This document shows positions 12,346 through 24,036 of a stretch of 64,000 bases of DNA, piece by piece. The first letter of the stretch is position 1. Each line of letters begins with the position of its first letter. The stretch comes from Malania oleifera. Lineage: Eukaryota > Streptophyta > Magnoliopsida > Santalales > Ximeniaceae. Location: positions 32,166,214 to 32,230,213 of the forward strand of contig NC_080417.1 of NCBI RefSeq assembly GCF_029873635.1. Direction: 5' to 3'. The position numbers and the translations under genes were made by a program. Below the pieces are notes generated by a model. It was not told the DNA's origin, did no database searches, and was given only the letters and a program-made list of their open reading frames with translations.

Positions 12346-12434
12346 ACCTTCTCTTAAATTGAAATCCAGTCTAAACGAGTGGGTAAAAGGCCACTTATTG
12401 GGTTTTGATCCATTTTGCCACCCCTATTCATGGT

Positions 12435-13188
12435 GAAGAGTGCTGGACAAAATGATTAGTCAGTGGAACCCTTGGTTTGCTTTTATTTATGGCATTCCAA
12501 CGCATCGAACTTTCTTTGAAAAGCAAGTTAACATTTTTTATCATGTAATAATTCCTATAATCAGTTTGAATTTTTAATTTGAAGTAGGTTCACTAATTTT
12601 TAACTTTTATTTATGATTAGGTCCTCTCTAGAAAATGTTCTTATGTTTTCTTCATAGAAGTTGTAGAAAATTGTTTAACTTAATTAGTAAATTTTGATGA
12701 TTAGTGTATTCTAAAGTACAAGCATAATGAGGTTTGTGACATGTTTTGGATGTTGTATTTAGACGAAGAACATTTTTAAGTGGACTGATCAATGTTTTGA
12801 TATAATACATGAATTCTTTGGTTGAAAGCTTAGTTTCTTGAAATTCCATCTTAATGCTAAAAATCTGGTTTTTACGAAAAGAACTTTTTGCAGAATTTTG
12901 AATTCCTAAAAATAGGGTATATTTTTGATTGTGAAACCAAAAGGGATGATTTTTGAACCATTGTGATTGAGGGGGAAGTCTAAAAATTTTGTTATGGTCT
13001 CAAAAATTAGAGGTTTTGATTTGAAGTAATAAAAGTTATCCAAATTTTTTGATTTGAAGTAATAAAAGTTATCCAAATTTGCAATTTTTTGAGTTGATCT
13101 TAGGAACTTCATTTGAATTTGAAATGAGTTTCTAAGTTTTCTAGTTATTTTGTTGCATCGTCAAACTTAAGGGCTTGGTGCCTTCAGG
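12435..13188. other. Non-coding spacer with a short tandem duplication
   Basis: This stretch is AT-rich with no recognisable gene. Its only structure is a 33-bp unit (GATTTGAAGTAATAAAAG...) present twice in tandem at 13018-13080. Confidence 0.6.
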
Positions 13189-13193
13189 TGAAA

Positions 13194-15331
13194 TGTAACG
13201 ACTTGCTTAACTTATCAAATAATAAAATATTTATAGTAATAATGTCACCCAAACCTGTGGGTAACGGGGATAAACCTTTCACATACAACGGAAATCTAAG
13301 TAGCAGTAAAATAAATTGCATCCATTAAACCATAAATATTACATAATACCAGAGTTAACTACATTTCCAAAATACTGTATTTACTTACAATCTCCAAAAT
13401 GTGCAATGTATATAACTAGGACCCCACAACAAAACAATTTCCTCGTCCTAGTACAAGACTTACCCTCCTAACGGGGTAATCCAACAAACTCAACAGCAGC
13501 CACGACTTAACGGTCCTTCTGGGTTTCCTGTAAATTATTTAATGTTCGGGGGTGAGACACTTCTCAGTAAGGGAAAATAAACTAAATATAAGTGTGTGGT
13601 AACATGAATACTTAATGATAATATATATATGTATGTATACAGTACAATCATCATACCATAAAACATTCATTATTCAATAACTGTAAAAACGTAAACTTTC
13701 ATATTTTTAATAAATCATACTAATCATAGTTGTCTGGTATAGCTAATAATACTGAAAACGTACCTAGGATGAATAGCTAATTGATGTCATGTATTACCCC
13801 CCATGACAGGTTGTGCAGCCTGAAGGCGGAACCCGACAATGGCTGGCCAACCACTGCCGAGTAAAAAATGTTTGTAAGTACGATGGTCCCGCCAAACCTA
13901 GTCCAGACTACCAAGTGGACGTCTACACTCTACACTGAAAGCCAAATTAACTATCCTTCTCCCACCCCCTCATGGGGTGGTTAGCACAAATCTGATCATA
14001 GATATTTGATCTATATAGTCACGGTACCGTGCTCCTGAACTGAACTAAACTAATATCCGGGTTCTGATAACATATAATATATAATAATATAGCGTTTAAC
14101 ATAAATGGATTGATAGCATTTTCTATAATTTCATAAATACAGTCTCGTGCCGAACATTTCATAAATACGGTCTCGCGTCGAACATCTAATAAATATAGCC
14201 TCGTACCGAAATCATACGTAAAATATGGCCTCGCGCCGACTATCAATCACGGCCTCGCGCCGAATAGCTCATACATATCATTTTGAATAATAAATCATTA
14301 CCATGTATTTTCAACATCATTTTGTACTGTAATAATTCATATTTCTGAAAACATGCTTCATTCATAACATAATCATATCATAATACTTCTCATGTAAAGT
14401 AATATTCATGTCACACATTTACTGTATAAAACCATACTTTATATTCTAAAATCATAATTTCTGGCATCTCGTACATATACATACATTTCAACATAATAGC
14501 AGTATTTTCCCAAATATGCATTTTCTCCGTAATATACTGATATAATACATGCTTTACTAAAAATTAATTTACTGATAAATAATAATAATTTGCATGGAAA
14601 ATAACTGCTTTAGTTTATTCCCTTACCTGACACTGAAAGAAACCCCCTAATATTTCTAGTCCTGCACTCGCAGGGTTCCTCGTTCAATTCCCTGAAAACA
14701 ATAATTCGCATAACTAAACTTTGGTATTTTCACGTGAATATCATTTCTTATAACTGCAGTAGGACCAAATTTGGCATAAAAAGCTTTACCTCAACTCAAG
14801 GATGAATTTCGACTAGTTTCCACCAACGATCCGCTCCGGCAGATTTGGAGAGAACTTCCCCAGGAGCGTCGTGGTGGCCTCAGATCGTTGATCCGACGAA
14901 CGATGGAGCCGAAATCAAAGAGGGAAGAGAGAGAAACCGTAGGGAGAGAGAGAGAGAGAGAGTGATTTTTTTTCTAAATATCTGCGTTAAAAATCCAAGT
15001 TTTACTATTTATAGTGTCGAATTCATTGATGAGACACATCACCTCGTCGACAAGTCCTGTAGAAAGTTCGTCGACAAACCTGAACCCTCGTCGACGAATT
15101 TCAGACTTTCAAAAATCCTCTCTCAATATCTTCTCGTCGACGAAACTTGGATTCGTCGACGAGACCTTCTTATATCCTCGTCGACGAATCCCCTGTGTTT
15201 GTTGATGAGGACTTGATTAATTTTCTTGGTTATTTCTCCCAAAATGCAATGTTGTCGACTGCCTCCTTTTGTTACAGTTTCCATTTCCCTCTGTCTATTT
15301 AAATTACATTATTATTATTCGTGTCATTACA
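13194..15331 (-). repeat. 3' LTR of the Tekay-like gypsy
   Basis: The 2138-bp LTR contains two internal repeat zones. Five imperfect units of about 24 bp (CATAAATACGGYCTCGCGCCGAA type) lie at 14131-14264. A zone at 15036-15215 holds repeated TCGTCGACGA-like palindromes. It also carries a GA-rich tract near 14945-14963. Confidence 0.92.
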
Positions 15332-15589
15332 TTCTCCCCTCCTTATAAAATTTCATCCTCGAAATTTACTATTCATATAATTCGTCATCCCTTAAGGCAA
15401 AATGGTCTACTTATTTTATTACTTACCCTCACTTATGGCGGAGGAATGCCATGGTTACATTTCAAGTCCTGGGAGATTACATACACCAAAAGAAAATTTC
15501 TCCCAAAACTAAAATACCGCTTACTACTAGAGTATTACATGTACCTACAAAAGAAACATTACATATCTACTTACATTTTCCAATTACAT

Positions 15590-16045
15590 CTAAACTTCTT
15601 GGAGCAAGCGTGGGTACTTCTTTTTGATCTGTTCCTCGAGCTCCCAAGAAGCCTCTTCTACTGCATGATTCCTTCATAGAACCTTTACTAGAGGAATCTT
15701 CTTATTACGTAGTTATTGTTTCTTTCTATCTAGAATCTGTACTGGTACCTCCTCATAGACTAGCGAATCATTAAGCCCTAACTCACCATAGCTGATAATA
15801 TAAGAAGGATTTGGGACGTATTTCCTCAACATAGATACGTGGAATACGTCGTGCATCCTGGATAATGTAGATGGCAAAGCTAGCCTGTAGGCAACTGGTC
15901 CTACTTTCTCTAAAATCTCAAACGGACCGATAAACTTGGGGCTAAGTTTACCCTTTCTACCAAACCTCATAACCCATTTTAATGGAGCTATCTTCAAAAA
16001 TACATGATCTCCCACATCGAACTCCAAATTTCTGCGGCGATGTAG
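15590..16045 (-). pseudogene. Gypsy integrase C-terminal fragment
   Basis: On the minus strand from about 16045 the reading starts RRRNLEF and continues FDVGDHVFLK, then KLSPKFIGPFEILE and HDVFHVSMLRKY. These are typical of the region after the integrase core in plant chromoviruses. A stop at 15713-15715 interrupts it. The same frame then goes on with IPLVKVL, a Trp-to-stop change, and EEASWELEEQIKKKYP, the usual end of a Tekay-type pol. Upstream (above 16045) the sequence switches abruptly to unrelated copia DNA. Confidence 0.85.
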
Positions 16046-17771
16046 GATGAGAGAGATCGGATGACGATGGACTTTGATTTTGATGTTGCCGACGGTGGTG
16101 ATGGAGGAGAGGATGGAGGAGATGATGGAGGGGAGATCTAGACTCCGGAGTTGTCCATAGATCAGATAGCGTGGCCTTGATTCTTTTTGCTTTATTTTAC
16201 ATCATTTGATCTGTATTAAATAAAAACAGCTCTTTCATTTTATTTTGTACTCTCATGATATTATTGACATACTACCCCGGTTATTTATGATATATATATA
16301 TTTGCAGCTTCTTGACTTGCATGTTCTAGTGATTAATTGTGTATGGTATTGAAATGCATGAGTAGTATAGAATGCCTACTGCATGACGGATGCAGTTGTT
16401 GAGAATTGCCTACTGGTAGATGATAGGTTCTCGCATGCCTTACTTTTATGACTCTGTATGTTTGAGAACGGTTTTTGTGCAGGTAAAATTTGGGAAATGT
16501 CTTGTTTACAGCCGGCATGCTGCCAAATTTTCTGTAGACATTTGCCCAAATAATTGAAACACTACTTGTGTGTGCCAAATGCATGTATACATGTGAAGTA
16601 ATTGTTTCATAATTCACATACATTTAGGGGGAGCATCTAAAAATAAATGTCTATCTTGTCTTGCTCACAAAATATGCTTGGATTACGTCTACTTTTAATC
16701 AAGTGTGGCTTGTGCTTAAATGGAATGCTTTAATCATAAAATTGAAACACGTTCTTGTAGCCACTATTACTTGATTTGCCATATGATCATGAATGTGAAT
16801 CTTAAATTTCTGGATCATTATGGTTATGATTTTTCTAGTTATAATTTAGCATGTGCATAATTGACAACCCAGAAAAATATTGCTTGATTATCTTAAAATT
16901 GAAGTTCTCTTTTTCATCAAGCAACTTCCCCAGTACCTTTTGCACATATTAAAGGGATTATATATATCTATTTATGAAAGCAAGAACTGAACTTATATTG
17001 GATATATTGTATGTCTTGCTAGTGTGCTTACATGCCTTCATGACTTTGTGTCTTCCATGTATTAAAATTTTATGTCATGAAATCTCTTAAGGGTGTTGCA
17101 TTATATAATTGGTTCATTGATAATATGTGAAAATGCATGTGAACTAGTTAGACTATATTTATGCTCAAACCTTCTTTTTGGCATCGTATGCCATGTGTCT
17201 TTAATGCAAATCTTCCACGGGTCTTATGATATGTTTCAACCTTAAATGGTTTGTGTATATTTCTGGTCTAATCATGTTTGATATGTCATTTGAACCTCGT
17301 AATAACCAGTTATATCGTTTGTGTGCTTAATTGTTGAGGTTATCTTTGTCAGTCTTTGTGCATAAGTATGACTATTATATTATTGAATGATTGAAAGATT
17401 ACACCTCTAATTTATGCGTTCACCATATTGAACTGTTTGAGTAGTTGTGGATAAGCTGTTAGGAAATTTAAACTCAAACAGGTTATACTTATACAGGATA
17501 TCTTTTGGAAAGTCCAATTTACAAACGGCACTTTGCCAAAAATTTTCCAAAATCTTTCCCAAATTCATCATGCATAAGTATAGTAATCACCCATTGCCTA
17601 GGATTTTAAATTCAAATGGCCCTTTTTGCTGTTGCCAAAAGGGGGAGATGGAAGTGGCAAAAATAATGGGTTTGTTTTAATACATTAGATGCATATTGTG
17701 AGGGGTAGCCTTCTTAGGCTTAACCCTATATTTTTGCTTGTCATATTTGTCATCATAAAAAAGGGGGAGAT

Positions 17772-20083
17772 TGTTGACCTTATTGGTCACGCCCGGTTTT
17801 GATTATGACAAATACTCATTGTATCTAATGAGCGTTTGAGGTTTTGTGCAGGAATCAAGAATGTTAAAATAAAGATGTGCACAAAGTCAAGTAAAGCCCG
17901 AAGACCAAAGTTTTATTCCATATTGTAATATATTCAATTGGTCTGTAATAGTAAGTAGGTACTTGGTTTGTAATAAGCTCACACACATCACATGTATGAT
18001 TTCCTACGTAAGCTCAAACAAACCATGAATGAGAAAATGACCATAGAAAGACCTTAGGGTTTGGTCGACCGACACCGGACTTTTTCGGTGTCTTAAAATT
18101 AGACTCCAAGTGCCCCTAGGACACTCACACTTTCACATATATTTGTTAGGCACTGAAATAGGGTTTGATTGTGTCAAGACGGGACCGAAATGCACACACG
18201 ATGCACTTTCGGTCGACCAGCCAAGCCAGTTCATTTTGGCCTGGTCGACCAAGACATCCTGGGTCAAAGTTTGACCACCCGGTCGACCAGAAAAGGTAGT
18301 TCAAAAGGCCCTGGTCGACCGAAGCTCCTTTGGGTCAAAGATTGACCACTCGATCGACCGAAACTTGTAGTTCAAAACGCCCTGGTCGACCGAAACCCTC
18401 CTGGGTCAACAGTTGACCATCTGGTCGACCAAAAACTTTTGTACTCCAATTACCTGATCGACCGGAGGGTCCTCGGGAGAATTCCCAGCTGTCTGGTCGA
18501 TCGAACCAGGTAGTTCAAAATGCCCTGGTCAACTGAAACTCAGAAAACTGGGAAATCGCCTCTCCTGGTCGACCAAGACCTCAGTTCAATATTCCCCTGG
18601 TCGACCGAACCATTTGAAACTTGGTCGACCGAACTTGTTCTGGTCGACCGGACCACTCGGGTTGCCTTGATTTTTTTACTGCAGTTAATATTTTTAAACA
18701 GGGTTAAAATGCTTTAAACATCATTAAACTTTTCTAATAATACCCAATAGGTCCCCAACGGTCATATTTTCTCCCTTGCCTATATATATGAGTTCATTTG
18801 AGAAAAGTAAGTGTGATTAGCCACCTTGATTAGGGAAAATCCTTTGAAAAATCAAAACCCTATAATACTCATTTCCAAGCTCCACACACTCAATCTTACC
18901 TTCCCATATTGCCTACATCATTTGTAAGTTGGTTTTTGAGTGTTTGTCTTGATTGGTTTGCTCTCCTATCTCTGGATTGTTTGACTTATTTTTGAGAGCT
19001 AAACTTTAAAGTATTCTTAGGGGACATTGTTAATAAGTCTCTCCTAAGAAGACTTATATAAAACTTCTGAGTATTGCATATTCATTGCAATATCTTAAGA
19101 AGTTTATATTTGTATTTTGGTTGCAAAAACATTTTCAAATATCTACTGTGTTTTTATCTTGAAAATATTTGATGAGATATTTGTTTATGTGATAAAATCT
19201 TTGTTGCAATATTCGTTAACTCATATATCCTTTGCTGAATACAAAGACTGAATATCCTTTTGCAAACCAAACATATACACTTTAAGAGCATCATACGAAT
19301 GAGAAAACCCGCTCTTTGAAAAATACACATATATTGCTTAGCTAGTATCTTTATGTGAACATCTTACCTGAATATCTTGTGATACAAAGATCATACTATT
19401 TGTCACTCTCACGTACGCATTACACTGATAGAAAATACCTTTGAGAGTTGAACCATCTAGACCACATTGAGCTTACATATTGAATCATATTGTGGTGTAT
19501 GTTATTACGCGCATCTGGGTACATATCTGCTTTACACGAAAGCACAATCACTGTACCATTTGATTGTAATATACTTTGGTTGTATTTCTAGGCACGGGCC
19601 TAAAGAGGGAGACTAGCCCTGGAATAGTCTTGGATTGGCTTTGACCCGGTTAGGAAAGCTAGGTGCGTCGTCCTGTTAAGGCGTGTAGGTTGAGGTCAGC
19701 CCTGTTAATTGACCTGGTTAAGGTTGAGATCAGCCCTGTGTTAATTTGACCTGGTTGTAAATGGTGTCGCTCCACCCTTAAGTGAGCCTTTAGTGGAATC
19801 CTTTAGCTTGCGAGCTAAAGGCGGGGACGTAGGCACAGTTGGCCGAACCCCGATAACATATCGTGTGTTTGCTTATATTTCTGCATTTTATATTTACTGC
19901 ACGTGTATGTTATGGGTGAATGATGTGTATGACTTAATTTCCACAGTATATTTATCTACGCATTTGGAAACTGTATAGACTGATCCTAGGTTGTGTATAT
20001 ACTATTGTAGGATAGATTGACCTAGGAGAAAATGTTTTAAATTCCAATTCACCCCCCCTCTTGGGAATACACCAATTCTAACA
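17772..20083 (+). repeat. LTR of the SIRE-like copia fragment
   Basis: Defined by the purine tract on its left and by TG...CA ends. It contains the GTCGAC tandem array at 18060-18670 and a TATATATAT box at about 18781-18788, a reasonable core promoter. Only one copy is present in the window, so its right end rests on the TTCTAACA terminus. Confidence 0.6.
18060..18670 (+). repeat. Degenerate tandem array with GGTCGACC palindromes
   Basis: CTGGTCGACCGA-like boxes recur about 15 times. In the clearest part (18238-18450) they sit in a unit of about 71 bp that also contains GGGTCAA...TTGACCA and GTAGTTCAAAA. The boxes are self-complementary at GGTCGACC. The array lies in the U3 part of the SIRE-like LTR, upstream of its TATA-like box. 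Confidence 0.8.
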
Positions 20084-20109
20084 AACCCCACACAATTTAA
20101 CACACTCCA

Positions 20110-21274
20110 AGAACACAAACGAGTGTGTGGCACTAGAATCAAAAAGTGCAAAAACTTTAAATGAAAACATATTAACCGTACCTGTCACCATGTCGCCGGT
20201 TGTCTCAGCATCTTTCGGCGTCAAAGCAAAAACCCTGGCTGGGGCTGTATTCTGTTGCTGGCCTCCACGTGGCGCCTGGAAGCCTCCTCGAACAGGTCTA
20301 GGAGCAAGAACAGCACCAATCTATGCCTGATAATCTCTCATCATATGTCTTGGCTCCCCGCACCTGTAGCAAACACTTCGCCCGACACGACACTCCCCCA
20401 GATGTCTCTTCCCGCAAGACGGGCAAGTTGGAGATGGCTGCACACCCTGAAAACTGCGATTCCCGATCTACTGTCTTCGGTCTCTGTAATAGCCACCTCT
20501 GTTCCATGAACCACGACCGATCCCCTGCTGGGAACTAGAAGGTGCGAATCTCTTCTTCTGCCTCTGCTCTTCAGCCTCTAACTGCTTTCTAATCTCTGCT
20601 ATAGTGGCTCTATCCACCACCTCAGCAAAATTATGCAACTTCAATATCAATACTTGCTTATATATTTCTCTCCTCAGACCTCTCTCAAACTATCGTACCT
20701 TCTTTGCTTCATCTGGCATGATGTATGGGGCGAAGCGGGATAATTCAATGAACCTCGCCGCATACTGCTGTAGGGTCTGCTATCCTTGCTTCAAATTCAG
20801 GAACTCCTCAATCTTCGCTTCCCTAGATGAGGCCGAAAAATACTCGTCGAAAAATGTCTCCTTAAGCTGCTCCCATGTCATCTCCACAGGTATAGTCCTC
20901 TACTACTCTAAAAGTTTCACTGCCGACCACCATCTCTCGGCCTCCCCAGTCAGTTTATAGGTAGCAAATAGCACACTCTGCTCCTCAGAACACTGCAGTA
21001 CTACAAATATTTTCTCAATCTCCTTAACCCAGTTTTCAGCAACTGCCGGATTTGTTCCCCCTGAGAAAGCTGGAGGATTCATCTTTATGAATTTTTCTAT
21101 CGAGCTACCGTGGCCTGCTGACGGACCACCCTGTTCCCTCGAACTCCTGGTAATTTCGGCCATAACTTGCTGTGCCACGCTGCGTAAAATTGCATTTGAA
21201 TCATTGCCTACAGCGCCTGAGGGTCCAGCACCCTCATTCCCACTAGCATGGGCATTACTGCCACCAGGGTCCAT
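20110..21274 (-). pseudogene. Gypsy gag with the start of protease, defective
   Basis: It starts with the ATG at 21272-21274 ([11 protein letters not shown]). Seen in order: a capsid-type region with [10 protein letters not shown] and EAERWW, a stop at 20903, and in-frame continuation through QLKETFFDEYF and FIELSRFAPY with further stops. Next comes an RQKKRFAP basic segment and a zinc knuckle, CYRCGEPRHMMRDY, whose last Cys is now Tyr. The frame ends near 20110 in FALFDSSATHSF, the protease active-site region with DSG changed to DSS. Retrotransposon gag of the Tekay/Del type is the best fit. Confidence 0.85.
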
Positions 21275-21595
21275 CCTGAAAAAAAAGTAACTTAATTCAG
21301 AACCTCTTTTCTATACATATCACCCAACCAACCAATATAGTATATATTCCTAATTAATTCATCCCTCCTGATCTTAATTCAAGGTTCAATCCTGCAACCT
21401 AGATACCTAACCCGAAGATAGTTTACCATGACTTTCCTGAAATCTTCACTCCAGGAAAATCACACAAACCACCACAGAAGTCCTACATCTAGACTATAAA
21501 ATCAGACCTCAAATTCCCTTATCCTATACTCTAGTATTATTACTACTGCACTCTAGAGTCTACAGAACCCAGTATCCTAGGCTCTGATACCAAAC

Positions 21596-23663
21596 TGTAA
21601 CGACCTGCTTAACTTATCAAATAATAAAATATTTATAATAATAAAGTCACCCGAACCCGTGGGTAACGGGGATAAACCTTTCACATACAGCAGAAACCTA
21701 AGCAGCAGTAAAATAAATTGCATTCCACAAACCATAAATATTACATAATACCAGAGTTAACTACATTCCCAAAATACTGTATTTACTTACAATCTCCAAA
21801 ATGTGCAATGTATATAACTAAGACCCCACAACAAAACAATTTCATGGTCCTAGTGCAAGACTTACCCTCCTAATGGGGTAATCCAACAAAATCAACGACG
21901 GCCACGACTCGCTGGTCCTTCTGGATTTCTTGAAAATCGTTTAATGTTCGGGGGTGAGACACTTCTCAGTAAGGAAAAATAAACTAAATACAGCTGTGTG
22001 GCAACATGAATACTTAATGATAATATATATATATATAGTACAATCAATATACCAAAAAATATTCATTATTCAATATCTGCAAAAATGTATACTTTCATAT
22101 TTATAATAAAACATACTAATCATAGCTGTCTGGTATAGCTAATAGTACTGAAAACATACCTAGGATGAATAACTAGCTGATGTCATGTATTACCCCCCAT
22201 GACGGGTTGTGCAACCCGAAGGCGGGACTCGACAATGGCTGGCCGACCACTGCCGAGTCAAAAATGTTTGTAAGTGCGATGAGCTCGCCACACCCTGGTC
22301 CAGACTACCAGGTGGACGTTTACACTCTACACTGAAAGTCACATCAACTATCCATCTCCCATCCCCTCGTAGGGTGGTTAGCACCAATCTGATCATAGAT
22401 ATTTGATTTATATAGCTAGGGTACCGTGCTCCTGAATTGAACTAAACTAACATCCGAGTTCTGATAACATATAATACATGATAATATAGCGTTTAACATA
22501 AATGGATTGATAACATTTTCTATAATTTCATAAATACGGCCTCGCGCCGAAATCATACGTAAAACACGGCCTCGCATCTGCTATCAATCACAGCCTCGCG
22601 CCAAATACCTCATACATATCATTTTGAATAATAAATCATTATCATGTATTTTCAACATCATTTTGTGTAATAATTCATATTCCTGAAAACATGTTTCATT
22701 CATAACATAATCATATCATAATACTTCTCACGTAAAGTAATATTCATGCCACACATTTGCTGTATAAAGCCATACTTTATATTCTAAAATCATAATTTCT
22801 AGAATCTCGTATATATACATACATTTCAACATAATAGCAGTATTTTCTCAAATGTGCATTTTCTCCGTAATATACTGATATAATACATGCTTTACTAAAA
22901 ATTAATTTACTGATAAATAATAATAATTTGCATGGAAAATAACTGCTTTAGTTTATTCCCTTACCTGACACTGAAAGAAACCCCCTAATATTTCTAGTCC
23001 TGCACTCGCAGGGTTTCCCGTTCAATTTCCTGAAAATAATAACTCGTAGAACTAAACTTTGGTATTTTTATGTGAATATCATTTCTTATAACTGCAGTAG
23101 GACTAAATTTGACATAAAAAGTCTTACCTCAACTCAGGGTTGAATTTTGACTAGCTTCCACCAACGATTTGCTCCGGCAGATTTGGAGAGAACTTCCCAA
23201 GGAGCGTCGTGGTGGCCTCAGATCGTCGATCCGACGAACGACGAAACCGAAATCGAAGAGAGAAGAGAGAGAAACCGTAGGGAGAGAGAGTGATTTTTTT
23301 TTTCTAAATATCTGCGTTAAAAATCCAATTTTTACTATTTATATGGTTGAATTCGTCGTTGAGACACGTCACCTTGTCGACGAGTCCTGTAGAAAGTTCA
23401 TCGACGAACCTGTACCCTCGTCAATGAATCTTAGACTTCCAAAAATCCTCTCTCGGTATTTTCTCGTTGACGAAACTTGGATTCGTCGACGAGGCCCTCT
23501 TATATCCTCATCGACGAATCCCCTGTGTTCGTCGATGAGGACTTGATTAATTTTCTTGGTTATTTCTCCCAAAATGCAATGTCGTCGACTGCCTCCTTCT
23601 ATTACCGTTTCCATTTCCTCTCCTCTCTATTTAAATTACATTATTATGATTCGGGTCATTACA
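21596..23663 (-). repeat. 5' LTR of the Tekay-like gypsy
   Basis: The 2068-bp partner of 13194-15331. It has only three units of the CTCGCGCCGAA repeat (22527-22606), which accounts for most of the 70-bp length difference. The GTCGAC palindrome zone is at about 23365-23590, and an additional (TA)n run lies near 22023-22036. Confidence 0.92.
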
Positions 23664-23668
23664 TGAAA

Positions 23669-24036
23669 GGCTTCAAATTCGATGCACGTTATCATTAATA
23701 TGTGACAAGAGAGAATACCTAACTAGTATAAACATGAACTAGCATTTGCCACAAGAACTCCACTAGAACTAAGTTTTTAGAAATTGATTTAACTAGTGTT
23801 TGCGAGCATGAATTTCGGACTTTGAATTTGAATTTGGGTAGATTTGAATAAATTTGAATGCATTTTTATATTACTTTTTATCTAAATTCAACACAACTCC
23901 AAATCCAAGACCTCTCCAAACATAGGGTTAGGGAATCCCGAGTTTGGGAAATAGCTTTCAATCATGAGATTGGTTTTGAATGCCCAATGGCCTATTGATT
24001 TTGAAAAAAAAGAATTATAAGTCATAAATAAAATTT
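23669..24036. other. Short spacer, nothing recognised
   Basis: AT-rich DNA between the gypsy and the next copia. No ORF of note, no repeats and no promoter-like clusters. Confidence 0.5.

Larger units (their letters stand above)
6505..12426. mobile_element. Non-autonomous hAT element split by a copia insertion
   Basis: The terminal inverted repeats begin TAGGGGTGG on the left (6505) and, on the complement, TAGGGGTGGCAAAATGG on the right (ending 12426). They are flanked by the 8-bp direct repeats tttatggt (6497-6504) and ttcatggt (12427-12434), which differ at one base. An 8-bp target duplication with this end sequence is typical of hAT superfamily elements. Without the copia at 7091-12345 the element is only about 660 bp, and no transposase is visible. 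The interior is AT-rich with homopolymer runs, and subterminal GGGTxxxAAACAGGT phrases occur near both ends. Confidence 0.85.
16046..20083 (+). mobile_element. 3' end of a SIRE/Maximus-like copia inside the gypsy
   Basis: The plus strand holds a short acidic tail of an ORF (16075-16139), about 1.6 kb of non-coding DNA with several GGGGGAG tracts (16627, 17641), a purine tract AAAAAAGGGGGAGAT at 17757-17771, and then a 2.3-kb LTR starting TGTTGACC (17772) and ending TTCTAACA (20083). The layout of a long 3' spacer followed by a long LTR suggests a SIRE/Maximus-like copia. Its 5' LTR, gag and pol are missing; the left edge joins the gypsy integrase directly. No target duplication is visible. 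Confidence 0.7.
13194..23663 (-). mobile_element. Ty3/gypsy retrotransposon, Tekay/Del-like, with pol replaced
   Basis: Long LTRs at 13194-15331 (2138 bp) and 21596-23663 (2068 bp) both begin TGTAACGAC and end GTCATTACA. An exact target duplication, tgaaa, lies at 13189-13193 and 23664-23668. The primer-binding site TGGTATCAGAGC on the minus strand abuts the right LTR at about 21584-21595, and a GGAGGGGAGAAT purine tract abuts the left LTR. Gag lies at 20110-21274 and the integrase C-terminus at 15590-16045. Protease core, RT, RNase H and most of integrase are absent. Their place, about 16046-20083, is taken by the 3' end of a different, plus-strand copia. The Tekay/Del assignment rests on LTR length and on the gag and integrase tail sequences. 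Confidence 0.92.

Noticed and set aside
18060-18670. CRISPR-like array
   Set aside because: The spacers are also similar to each other, the repeats are degenerate, and the context is a plant LTR.
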